Assembly: GCA_903909435.1 (NCBI GenBank) | Contig: CAIVVT010000255.1 | Coordinates: forward strand, 62,001-126,000 | Length of the DNA stretch: 64,000 bases | Source: an uncultured Acidobacteriia bacterium | GTDB taxonomy: Bacteria > Acidobacteriota > Terriglobia > Bryobacterales > Bryobacteraceae | Direction of reading: 5' to 3' | Part shown: positions 1-7,609 of the stretch, piece after piece | Layout of the letters: each line of letters opens with the position of its first letter | Numbering within the stretch: position 1 is the stretch's first letter | Translations under genes and position numbers: made by a program | Notes under the pieces: model-generated | What the model was told of the DNA's origin: nothing | Database searches by the model: none | Seen by the model: the letters and a program-made list of their open reading frames with translations, nothing else

Positions 1-210
1 GGTCTGCGTCGGGCCGCCTGTCGGGCCGGGCTTCGGCGTGGTCACGGAGTACATGTGCCAGCCGCTGTCGAGATCGAGGCGCAACTCCAGCAGAGCCTCG
101 GAACCGGGTGCGATGCGCTGCTGCGAGGGAGTCAGGGTCCAATGGGCGGGAGACGCTTTTTGCGCAAAGATGGCGCAAACAGACGACAAAAGCAGGATCA
201 GAACCCGCAT
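1..210 (-). CDS. DsbD-family thiol:disulfide interchange protein, N-terminal fragment
   Basis: Reading the minus strand from an ATG at 210, 70 codons stay open to the window edge, so the gene is cut off. It begins with a signal peptide (MRVLILLLSSVCAIFAQ) followed by a beta-rich stretch with the motif DSGWHMYSVTTPKPGPTGGP. That motif resembles the N-terminal periplasmic domain of DsbD/ScsB-like reductases, which pass electrons from the cytoplasm across the inner membrane to periplasmic thiols. The membrane and thioredoxin-like domains would lie to the left, outside the window. The start is only 13 bp after the plsX stop, so it is probably co-transcribed with plsX, but I see no strong ribosome binding site. 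The family call rests on 70 residues. Confidence 0.6.
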   Translation of the reverse strand, partial: MRVLILLLSSVCAIFAQKASPAHWTLTPSQQRIAPGSEALLELRLDLDSGWHMYSVTTPKPGPTGGPTQT

Positions 211-223
211 GGTGCGCACGAGC

Positions 224-1258
224 TTAGGCGGAATTGGCGAGGCCGTTGTGATCCTGGCCCCGCGCGCGGACGATTTCGGCGGCAATTCTGTCATTGACAT
301 GCTCTGTTGCTGATTCGCAGGCGACCCGGATGGCGTTACGGATGGCGTTGTCGTTAGATCGGCCATGACAGATAATCACCACTCCTTTCACGCCCAGCAG
401 CGGCGCGCCGCCATACTCCGAGTAATCGACGCGTTTTTTGAAGTCCTTGTAAGCGGACCGGCTCAGCAAGTAGCCGATCTTTCGGGTCAGGGTGGCTGCC
501 AGCGACTCCTGCAGCATGTGCTTGAACACGTCAACCATGCCCTCGCTGACCTTGAGGGCGACGTTGCCGATGAACCCGTCGCAGACGATCACGTCGGCGT
601 GGCCGGTATACAAGTCGCGCCCTTCGACGTTGCCGATGAAGTTAAACGGGATCAACTTGAGCAATTCCGAAGCCGCGCGGGTCAGTTCGTTGCCCTTGTG
701 CTCCTCTTCGCCGATCGAGAGGATGCCAACGCGCGGATTGTCGGTGTGGTAGACCAGCCGCGAATAGATCTGGCCCATGATGGCGAACTGCACCAGCATC
801 TGGGGCGAGCAATCGACATTCGCGCCTACATCGACCACCACGACAGGGCGGCCCTTCACGGTAGGGAAGGCGGAGGCCAGGGCCGGACGTTCCACCCCGG
901 GGATCATCCCCATGAGCGTTTTAGAGATGGCCATGACCGCGCCCGTATTGCCGGCCGAAACCAGACCTTGGGCTTCGCCGTCGCGAACCAACCGGGCGGC
1001 GACGCGGATGCTGGAGTCCCGCTTATTGCGGAGGGCTTTGGCCGCGTTGTCTTCCATCGTGACCACTTCGCTGGCGTGTACCACGCGAATGGGTAAAGTC
1101 TGCCAATCGCTGTATTTAGACAGTTCCTGGCGCACGGGCTCTTCGCGGCCTACGAGGATGATATTTACGTCCTGCGATCTGGCAGCTCGAACCGCGCCAA
1201 ACACCTCTGGAACAGGGGCTGAGTCCCCACCCATGGCGTCGACGGCGATGGTGATCAT
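224..1258 (-). CDS. plsX: Phosphate acyltransferase PlsX
   Basis: This 344-residue protein matches PlsX, which makes acyl-phosphate from acyl-ACP for the PlsY step of phospholipid synthesis at the membrane. It opens with the family signature [15 protein letters not shown] and keeps the internal motifs [16 protein letters not shown]-like NVEGRDL and VVCDGF-like [14 protein letters not shown]. The ATG at 1258 is chosen because the family starts there; the frame also runs 9 codons further up to a TTG, which adds nothing conserved. It follows rpmF by about 40 bp in the widely conserved yceD-rpmF-plsX order. FabH, a common downstream neighbour, is absent; a DsbD-like gene takes its place. Confidence 0.96.
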   Translation of the reverse strand: MITIAVDAMGGDSAPVPEVFGAVRAARSQDVNIILVGREEPVRQELSKYSDWQTLPIRVVHASEVVTMEDNAAKALRNKRDSSIRVAARLVRDGEAQGLVSAGNTGAVMAISKTLMGMIPGVERPALASAFPTVKGRPVVVVDVGANVDCSPQMLVQFAIMGQIYSRLVYHTDNPRVGILSIGEEEHKGNELTRAASELLKLIPFNFIGNVEGRDLYTGHADVIVCDGFIGNVALKVSEGMVDVFKHMLQESLAATLTRKIGYLLSRSAYKDFKKRVDYSEYGGAPLLGVKGVVIICHGRSNDNAIRNAIRVACESATEHVNDRIAAEIVRARGQDHNGLANSA

Positions 1259-1298
1259 GGAAATGAAGGCGCTCCCGCGAAGCAAAAACCCGGAGTCA

Positions 1299-1481
1299 TT
1301 ACTCCTGGACGACTTCGATCACTTCACGGCCTTTGTAGAAGCCGCAGGTGGGGCAGGCGCGATGGGGGAGCTTCTGCTCGTGGCACTTGGGGCACTCGGA
1401 AACGCCGGCGCGGGCCAGTCCATCGTGGGCCCGGCGAGTTGAGGTACGGCGCTTGGAGTGGCGGCGTTTGGGATTGGGCAT
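1299..1481 (-). CDS. rpmF: 50S ribosomal protein L32
   Basis: A 60-residue basic protein starting [20 protein letters not shown], the standard L32 N-terminus. Two CxxC pairs (CPKC and CPTC) form the zinc-binding version of L32, so this copy is the zinc-dependent form. It is a component of the large ribosomal subunit. It lies between yceD and plsX on the same strand, the usual bacterial arrangement that links ribosome assembly with lipid synthesis. Confidence 0.98.
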   Translation of the reverse strand: MPNPKRRHSKRRTSTRRAHDGLARAGVSECPKCHEQKLPHRACPTCGFYKGREVIEVVQE

Positions 1482-1569
1482 CGGAAATCCTTTCTTCGGG
1501 ATCTACCAGGGAGTGAAACCCGTGCAACGGTAGACTTTGCAGAATCGTAATGACAATAAACGACTTCTC

Positions 1570-1599
1570 ATTTTAGCGAACTCGTACCCGGAATGTCAC
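1570..1599 (-). promoter_or_regulatory. Putative promoter for rpmF-plsX
   Basis: On the minus strand GTGACA (1594-1599) and TAAAAT (1570-1575) are separated by 18 bp. Each differs from the sigma-70 consensus by one base. It lies in the gap between yceD and rpmF, about 90 bp before the rpmF start, so rpmF-plsX could be expressed separately from yceD. Predicted from sequence only. Confidence 0.4.
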
Positions 1600-1627
1600 C
1601 TAAGCCAATGCCAGGTGGGCGGGACGG

Positions 1628-2143
1628 CTAAAGTTCGCGCAGGCTGGCCATCTTGCTGGCAATCCGCTCCGCGGCGCAGTTGCAGGCCGTCAGATTGCGA
1701 TTCGCTCCGCAATGCGGGCACAGTCCCTTGCATTCGGGCTGGCAGAAATACTGCATCGGCTGGCTCAGGATGATGTAATCCCGGAGCGCGATGCGCAGCG
1801 AAACCCCATCCCCTTCGTAGAAAGAGATGTCGATTTCGCCCTCTTCCAGTTGCACTTCCACGTGATTCTCGAGCTTCGGCTGGGGCCGGAAGAACAGATC
1901 CACGGTCTCGTCGATATGTTGTGGAGCGGGTTCCAGGCAGCGGTGGCAGGCGCAGTCGAAGTCCACCTGCACGGTCGCCTGAATGCGGATCTCGCCCAGC
2001 GTGTTTTTGAGTAACTCGGCCTGGCCGGCGGTCCGCAACAGGCCGTTCTGGTGCAGATCCTCTCCGAAGTCGATCTCTCCCGGCGCGTAAGTCAGGTCAA
2101 AGTGGACGGGATGGTGTTCAAGTTCGGTGATGGAAAAGAACAT
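1628..2143 (-). CDS. yceD: YceD/DUF177 family 23S rRNA accumulation protein
   Basis: A 171-residue protein of the YceD (DUF177) family, needed for normal 23S rRNA levels and found next to rpmF in most bacteria. The N-terminus MFFSITELEHHPVHFD and the middle block VQVDFDCACHRCLEP (CxxC) are typical. The C-terminal part adds a second cysteine cluster (CQPECKGLCPHCGANRN), as in the longer family members, probably a zinc site. The ATG at 2143 has a GAGGG ribosome binding site 7 nt upstream; an in-frame start at 2188 would add 15 residues that do not resemble the family. Confidence 0.92.
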   Translation of the reverse strand: MFFSITELEHHPVHFDLTYAPGEIDFGEDLHQNGLLRTAGQAELLKNTLGEIRIQATVQVDFDCACHRCLEPAPQHIDETVDLFFRPQPKLENHVEVQLEEGEIDISFYEGDGVSLRIALRDYIILSQPMQYFCQPECKGLCPHCGANRNLTACNCAAERIASKMASLREL

Positions 2144-2549
2144 CGGAGGGCCCTCGTGTTCCAAGCGCAGAGGCGCGCTAACTTCCATGATACGCGCTTG
2201 GGGCTAGTGACGACGTTAAGAGTCGCTCGCGGCGACAGCCAGCCAGTCCCGGTAGTAACGCCAGGACTTGCAGCGATCCGGTGCTGACGGGCGAGGTGAC
2301 CACCACGAAATCGTCCCTGCTTCCCCTGCTCTCCGGGGCACTCCACAACACAATAAAGGTCACATCTGACGGTTTGTCAGATTCAGCCCTTTAGAATCGA
2401 TGGCTTGTAAAAAGAAAAGGTCAAATCTGACGACTGAGGCGTTTGGGCGATCCGTCTGCTTCCACGATCATGCAAGCCGGACGCGGGCCGAAGCGTGCAG
2501 CGGCACCGTCCAACTGGTGAGAAAGCTAACACGCCGCCCTGGACGTCTG
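2144..2549. other. Intergenic region with a palindrome and short direct repeat
   Basis: No convincing gene between yceD and the M13 peptidase. It holds a 17-18 bp direct repeat, AAAGGTCACATCTGACGG at 2355-2372 and AAAGGTCAAATCTGACGA at 2416-2433. The first copy runs into a perfect inverted repeat, ATCTGAC-ggttt-GTCAGAT (2364-2382). This looks like a remnant of a REP-type or other small mobile palindrome rather than a gene. A 61-codon minus-strand frame (2178-2363) has no recognisable features. Confidence 0.5.
2355..2433. repeat. Direct repeat pair with internal palindrome
   Basis: Two copies of AAAGGTCAnATCTGACGn lie 61 bp apart; the left one continues into GTCAGAT, giving a 7-bp perfect stem with a 5-nt loop. 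The second copy is preceded by an A-rich stretch (TAAAAAGAAAAGG). The layout resembles REP elements or the ends of a decayed small mobile element, but I cannot assign a family. Confidence 0.5.
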
Positions 2550-4580
2550 TCACCACACCCGGCACGCGTTTTCGCGCACCATCGGCTGGCCCACTTTGCA
2601 CCCGAACGCCTTGGCGAACTCCGGCATATTGGACACCACGCCGTTGATGCGGTATTCCAGCGGCGAGTGCGGGTCCGTGATGGCCCGCTCGCGCTTCGTC
2701 TCCGGACGAACTTCGCCGCAGGCCCACTGGGCCATTCCGACGAAGTAGCGCTGATCCGGGGTCAGCCCGTCCGCCGCCTTCAGGTCCTGGCCCTCGGTCG
2801 TGTGTTTCCAGGCGTAGTAGGCCAGCATGGTGCCGCCCAGATCCGCCACGTCCTCGCCCAGCGTCAGCTTGCCGTTGATGTGGATGTCGCCCACGGCGAT
2901 GTAACCGGAGTACTGGTCGGAAACGCACTTGGCGCGCCGCTCGAACTCGGCGGCATCCTTATCGGTCCACCAGTCCTTCAGGTTGCCCTGGGCGTCGAAT
3001 TGACGCCCTTCGTCGTCGAAGCCGTGCGTCAGTTCGTGGCCAATCGTCGCGCCCGTGTTGCCATAGTTGGGCGCGTCGTCCATTTTCGGGTCGAACAGGG
3101 GCGGCTGCAGCACGCCGGCCGGGAAGTTGATGTCGTTCATCTGCGGGTTGTAATAGGCGTTGACGGTGGGCGGCGTCATGCCCCACTCGCCCCGGTCGAG
3201 CGGCTTGCCGATCTTGGCCAATTGGCGGCGATCCTCAAACTGCGAGGCCCGCAGCACGTTGCCGCCAAAGTCGCCCGCGGTGATGCTCAGCGCGCTGTAG
3301 TCGCGCCACTTGTCCGGATAGCCAACCTTGTTCACGATGGAGTGCAGCTTGTCGAGCGCGCGCTTACGGGTTTCGTCGCCCATCCAGGGCAGTTGCTTCA
3401 GGTCGTTCTCCATGGCCAGCTCGATTTCCTTCGTCATGGCCACCGTGCGAGCCTTGGTCTCGGGCGTGAACGTCTGCGCGACGAACACCTGCCCCAGCAG
3501 CTCGCCCAGGTCGCGGTCGGTATAGCGCACGCAGCGCCGCCAGCGCGGCTGCAATTGCGGCACACCGCGCAGGTATTTGCTGTAGAACTCGAAGTGCGAA
3601 TTCACGAAGACCGACGACAGATAAGGCGAGGCGTCCCGGATCAGGTTCCAGCGCAGGAACGCGCGCCACGCTTCGATCTTGTGCACGTGCAGCGCCTTCT
3701 CCAGCGCCTGGTAAAACGCCGGCTCGGTGACGTTCACCAGCTTGGCGCTCTCGATGCCGAGGGCGGGGAAGAGGCCCTCCCAGCCGAAGGACGGGGTCAG
3801 CGCCTGGAACTGCCGGCGGTCCATCTTATGCAGCATTTTGTGCGGATCGCGCATTTCGACGCGGGTCAGCATGGAATTCGCCAACTCCGTCTCGATGGCC
3901 ATCACCTGTTTCGCCTGCGCGGCCGCGGCGGACTTGGCGTCGCCCAGAAGTTCGAACACGCTCGCCACGTGCGCGACGTACTTCGCGCGGATCTCCACGG
4001 ATTTCGCGTCCGTCTTCGTGTAGTAGTCGCGGTCCGGCAAGCCAAGCGCGCCGCGATTGGCGAAAGCGATCACGCTCTGGGAGTCCTCGAGATCCTGGTC
4101 GCCGGAGATAGAGAACAGCGTCCCGGAGCCGGTGCCGTCGGCATGCCCGGCTGTTACGGCTTTGGACAGGTCGGCCAGCGAACGGATGCGGGCGATGCGT
4201 TGCATGGCAGCGTCGATGGGCTGGGTGCCCGCCTTCTCCACGGACGGTTCGTCCATGCAGGCCTGGAAGAAATCGCCGATCTTGCGCTCGGATTCGTTCC
4301 GCCCCGCGCCGCCCTTGGCCGCGCGATCCAGGATGCCCCACAACAGCCGCTCGTTGTCGAACGCGAGCTTGCCGTAAACATCCCACGAGGCCTGGTCGGC
4401 GGGAATCGGGTTCTGCTTCGTCCAATTGCCGCAGGAGTAGCGGTAAAAGTCCTGGCACGGCTGGACGCTGGTGTCCATGGAGGTCAGGTCCAGGCTGGGG
4501 GAGTAGGGAAGTTGGGTTACCGGCTGAGCGGCCAGGCTGGCCGCGAATGCCAGGAGGGCGAAACAAAGGGATTTGTGCAT
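2550..4580 (-). CDS. Secreted M13-family metalloendopeptidase (neprilysin/PepO-like)
   Basis: A 676-residue zinc peptidase of family M13, the usual length. A signal peptide (MHKSLCFALLAFAASLAAQ) sends it out of the cytoplasm. The N-terminal domain begins PCQDFYRYSCGNW, the conserved M13 opening. The catalytic part has NDINFPAGVLQPP, the zinc site HELTH near residue 513, the third ligand in GEDVADLGG near residue 570, and the C-terminal CRVW that ends most M13 proteins. All key residues are present, so it should be an active oligopeptidase acting in the periplasm or outside the cell. An upstream extension of the frame to 4928 lies in the intergenic/ligase region and is discarded because the signal peptide marks the start. 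Confidence 0.95.
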   Translation of the reverse strand: MHKSLCFALLAFAASLAAQPVTQLPYSPSLDLTSMDTSVQPCQDFYRYSCGNWTKQNPIPADQASWDVYGKLAFDNERLLWGILDRAAKGGAGRNESERKIGDFFQACMDEPSVEKAGTQPIDAAMQRIARIRSLADLSKAVTAGHADGTGSGTLFSISGDQDLEDSQSVIAFANRGALGLPDRDYYTKTDAKSVEIRAKYVAHVASVFELLGDAKSAAAAQAKQVMAIETELANSMLTRVEMRDPHKMLHKMDRRQFQALTPSFGWEGLFPALGIESAKLVNVTEPAFYQALEKALHVHKIEAWRAFLRWNLIRDASPYLSSVFVNSHFEFYSKYLRGVPQLQPRWRRCVRYTDRDLGELLGQVFVAQTFTPETKARTVAMTKEIELAMENDLKQLPWMGDETRKRALDKLHSIVNKVGYPDKWRDYSALSITAGDFGGNVLRASQFEDRRQLAKIGKPLDRGEWGMTPPTVNAYYNPQMNDINFPAGVLQPPLFDPKMDDAPNYGNTGATIGHELTHGFDDEGRQFDAQGNLKDWWTDKDAAEFERRAKCVSDQYSGYIAVGDIHINGKLTLGEDVADLGGTMLAYYAWKHTTEGQDLKAADGLTPDQRYFVGMAQWACGEVRPETKRERAITDPHSPLEYRINGVVSNMPEFAKAFGCKVGQPMVRENACRVW

Positions 4581-4641
4581 GGGATTTCGAGGTGCGCTAC
4601 CAGGATACTCCGGAGGAGCCCCTGAGTTCTCGACGGACCGG

Positions 4642-5907
4642 CTACGCCGGGAATTCGGCAGATCGCTCCGGAAGTGAATGCCTGGATCTGTGCCGTGGCC
4701 TGTCGTGACCACGGTGGCTGGTCCGGTGAACCCGGGTTGGACGTGCCGCGCCGGAGGCCGCGAGCAACGCTGCGCAGAACAGGAAAATGGTGAACGCGGG
4801 CCGATGCTGAAACGGGAAATCAACACAGGCGTGGCACAGAACGCCGAAGAACCCGATTCCCCACACGGAGCGCAGCAAGCCCTTGAACAGCGTTGCGATG
4901 CTCCAGACGAAAAGCCCCAGGCCCGCAATACCCCCTTCGCCGGCCATTTGCAGCCAATCGCAATGCGCCTGATTCACGACCAGGCCGAGATCGAAAGTGG
5001 CATATTGCGGATACACCACAGGCCAGGCGCCGTACCCCACACCGAGCCAGAGATGATCCTTCAACATGTTGAACGAGGAACTCATGATTGGCCAGCGCAA
5101 ATCGGTCACGGGGTCTTCGCCCAGGCGTGCCAGCAGCGAGTTCCAACCCACGAAGAACGCCAGGAAGGCGAGCGCACCGGTCAGGCACAGCATGTACAGC
5201 GCAACCGTACGGCGGGAAATCAGGCCCTGATGGTGGGAGAGCCACAGCACCAGCGGAATCTCCGCCAGCAGAATCAGGGTGCCCGCGCGGGATGCGCCCG
5301 CAACCTCACTGGCGAATAGGATTCCGGCCACGAAGACCATCAGCGGGGCTCTGCGACGCCAGCGGATCGCCTGATAGAGGGCCAGCGGGAACAGAATTTC
5401 GACGAATTGCGCAAAGGTGTTCCGCGACACGAAGGGACCGGCTACAAGCTCGGTGTAGCCCGTTTCGAAGAGCCAGAAGGCCTTGCCCGTGGCGGAGGCC
5501 ACATGCAGCAACGTGACCAGGGACAGCAGCGTTCCAAAGACGAGCAGAGCCGTGCTCAACCGTGCGCGCCAAGCGCTTCTGTTCGCGGTTTGGGCGATCA
5601 GCAACAGAGCGGCGAAGGTGGCGGCGTACTGCAGGCTCTTCTCGCCGCTGAGCCAGGGTGCCGCTGAGAAACCCGTGCTCGCCTGCAGGGCGGACCCGAT
5701 TGCGGTGCACCCGACCGGCAACAGCACCGGATGCCAGTGCAGGCGAACGTCGCGAAAGCCGGCCCAGGCGAGCAGCGCGGCGGCCTGGATCAGCAGCCCC
5801 GCTTCCACGACGGAGGTCGGCCAGCGGGCGGCCAGGAACAGCGTCAGAATCCCAAAGCCGACGAACAGGCTCACCCCGTAGGCGGCCAAAGCTGGGACCT
5901 TCCTCAT
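4642..5907 (-). CDS. O-antigen ligase / Wzy-type polymerase-like membrane protein
   Basis: A 421-residue polytopic membrane protein with about ten to twelve hydrophobic segments. The block FVSRNTFAQFVEILFPLALY followed by GASRAGTLILLAEI and GVGYGAWPVVYPQ resembles the Wzy_C (O-antigen ligase) family, including the large periplasmic loop with an NQAHCDWLQ stretch and glycine-rich AGEGGIAGLGLF. Such proteins ligate or polymerise lipid-linked glycans. The ATG at 5907 overlaps the stop of the upstream TPR gene as ATGA, which implies coupled translation. Whether it is a ligase or a polymerase cannot be told from sequence. Confidence 0.8.
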   Translation of the reverse strand: MRKVPALAAYGVSLFVGFGILTLFLAARWPTSVVEAGLLIQAAALLAWAGFRDVRLHWHPVLLPVGCTAIGSALQASTGFSAAPWLSGEKSLQYAATFAALLLIAQTANRSAWRARLSTALLVFGTLLSLVTLLHVASATGKAFWLFETGYTELVAGPFVSRNTFAQFVEILFPLALYQAIRWRRRAPLMVFVAGILFASEVAGASRAGTLILLAEIPLVLWLSHHQGLISRRTVALYMLCLTGALAFLAFFVGWNSLLARLGEDPVTDLRWPIMSSSFNMLKDHLWLGVGYGAWPVVYPQYATFDLGLVVNQAHCDWLQMAGEGGIAGLGLFVWSIATLFKGLLRSVWGIGFFGVLCHACVDFPFQHRPAFTIFLFCAALLAASGAARPTRVHRTSHRGHDRPRHRSRHSLPERSAEFPA

Positions 5908-7205
5908 CTGGAGCTTCCAGTTCCGGGCTCTTCGGGAGCAAGCCGCAGATTGCGCAATTGAATCTCGCCCTGGATGCGAATATGACCGAGTATCCGGCGC
6001 ACCCCAAAACCCAACCGGAAGAAGCGAATGGACTCGGGAATGGTCCACGACACGCTCTCGTGGGTCCATCCATCCGGGCCGGCGCCGGCTTTTCCCGCGG
6101 GGTGATCGGCGGGAACCAGCACGGTATTCCCCCAGGGGATGAGGCTCCACTCCAGCCGGTGCCTTTCGGAGGTAATGTCGCGGGTCTGGTATTCGTAGTC
6201 CAGCGTCCAGCGGCGGCTGGCGCCCAGGTCCACGGCCTGGATCAGCAATTCCGCCGACTCCGGCTGGTCTCCGGTCAAGGCGAAGCGAATGCCATCCGCC
6301 GGCACGCCCCGCGTCACTTCAATGCCCGCATACTCCGGGATTCGCCAATCGAAGCACGGCGCGCCGGGGATGGCGGGGGCGAAGGACGGGTTCGTCAGAG
6401 CCTGGTGCGTGGACGCGCCCACAATCGGCAACTTGTGCTCGGACAGCAGGCGTGTCCATAGACCGTGCGCCTCCGCGGGGTGATTCTTCTCGAGCAGCGT
6501 TTCGACTACACCCGAAACGATCACTGCGGGACTCGCGGCGGGGTCCACGTGCTTGCCGTGCAAGGTCGCATCGACGTATCTGGGCACCGCCTGCTCCAGT
6601 GTGTCCAGGCGATCTTCCTCAGTGATCCAGTTGAGGAACGCTGAGAGATTCTCAGGGTCGTCGGCGGCTAGGATGTCATTCAGGATCACCTGATCGGATG
6701 CACCTGCTTGGCGGCACAGGCGAAACGCGGCCCGGCGGTCGCCGTAGGCTCTGGTGAGGGCGAGCCTGACCCACTTCAGCGTGTCGGCTGGCCGGCCTTG
6801 CCGCAGGTAGAAGTTCGCCAGCGACCAACGCGGAAGCCAGAGGTGGTTAGCGCTCTCGGCCTGCAGCAGGAGCCGTTCCGCGTCCCCCGGATCACCATTC
6901 ATCTCCCGGACTACGGCGGCTTCCGCAAGCACGTCCATCGAGCGCGGGCTCAGTCGCACGGCTTGATCCCACGCAGTCGCGGCTTCCGGCAGCTTGTCGG
7001 TGAGTTGCGCTCGAATCAACGCGCATTCGGGATCTGCCGGCTCCAACTCGCAGCCCATCCGCACCCGTCTGAGATCGTTCGCCCCGCCATACAACCACTC
7101 CGCGCAGCCCCGTCTGGCAGTGGAGTAGACGCAGCCGACGAGGACAATCGCGACCAGAAAGAACACGCCCCTTCGCGTTACGTGCCGGTGGGATCTGGTT
7201 TCCAA
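5904..7205 (-). CDS. TPR-containing exported protein coupled to the O-antigen ligase gene
   Basis: A 433-residue protein with an N-terminal hydrophobic segment (GVFFLVAIVLVGC, residues about 14-26) and helical tetratricopeptide-like repeats over roughly residues 60-190. The C-terminal half (after about residue 250) is beta-rich, with WSLIPWGNTVLVP and a jelly-roll-like feel. It probably sits in the periplasm, anchored at the inner membrane. The start is a TTG at 7205 with a weak AAGG 6-7 nt upstream; no better start precedes the hydrophobic segment. It overlaps the ligase-like gene by 4 bp, so a role in surface polysaccharide assembly is likely but inferred from context only. Confidence 0.7.
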   Translation of the reverse strand: METRSHRHVTRRGVFFLVAIVLVGCVYSTARRGCAEWLYGGANDLRRVRMGCELEPADPECALIRAQLTDKLPEAATAWDQAVRLSPRSMDVLAEAAVVREMNGDPGDAERLLLQAESANHLWLPRWSLANFYLRQGRPADTLKWVRLALTRAYGDRRAAFRLCRQAGASDQVILNDILAADDPENLSAFLNWITEEDRLDTLEQAVPRYVDATLHGKHVDPAASPAVIVSGVVETLLEKNHPAEAHGLWTRLLSEHKLPIVGASTHQALTNPSFAPAIPGAPCFDWRIPEYAGIEVTRGVPADGIRFALTGDQPESAELLIQAVDLGASRRWTLDYEYQTRDITSERHRLEWSLIPWGNTVLVPADHPAGKAGAGPDGWTHESVSWTIPESIRFFRLGFGVRRILGHIRIQGEIQLRNLRLAPEEPGTGSSR

Positions 7206-7609
7206 GAATTAGCCTTAATCGAGGCATTATATCCCCATGACCACGGCGCGGAGAGTTCGAACATCGAATGTCTTCGACCCGTCGTAGGGGTCAGCCGGTT
7301 CAGCAACTCTGATCAGGCAATCACACACGGGAAAACCCTATGCATGGCATGGCACGATTACGGACTATTGGGTCTATAATACGTGAAAGCCCAAATCGCC
7401 CGAAAGGATACGACCAGCGTCGATGGTCTCCTGCCGGCGAGTTGATGCGGTGCTGCGCCGCATCAACCTAATTGAGTGAATCGCGGCATAATCGCATGCG
7501 ATTCCCCGATTCGGGACCAGTCGGTGAGGGTAAGATTATAAGTGCAGATAACTGGACATTTTCCCAAGGTAGAGAGCGCTTTACAATCCGGGATTTCCGG
7601 GATGACCGT
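7206..7609. other. Regulatory gap between the TPR gene and the hybrid kinase
   Basis: About 400 bp between divergent genes. I see a TATAAT at 7375-7380 with no good -35, a minus-strand TATAAT-like sequence near 7230, and a perfect hairpin at 7441-7467. The frame of the hybrid kinase is open back to a TTG at 7472, but the extra residues are not membrane- or signal-like. Confidence 0.5.
7441..7467 (+). promoter_or_regulatory. Perfect 10-bp hairpin in the kinase leader
   Basis: GTTGATGCGG (7441-7450) pairs exactly with CCGCATCAAC (7458-7467) around a 7-nt loop, 143 bp before the kinase ATG. There is no U-tract after it, so it is not a classic terminator. It could be an operator, a leader RNA structure or a REP-like unit. 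I compared it by eye with the c-di-GMP-I riboswitch core and did not find a match. Confidence 0.5.

Noticed and set aside
2400-4625. A 741-codon open frame on the plus strand
   Set aside because: It is the antisense of the M13 peptidase, which has a signal peptide and all catalytic motifs; the plus-strand protein is Arg/His/Ala-rich and has no family features.
7380-7600. A riboswitch (c-di-GMP-I type) before the hybrid kinase
   Set aside because: A CGAAAGG string is present but the rest of the conserved core is not; only the single hairpin can be supported.
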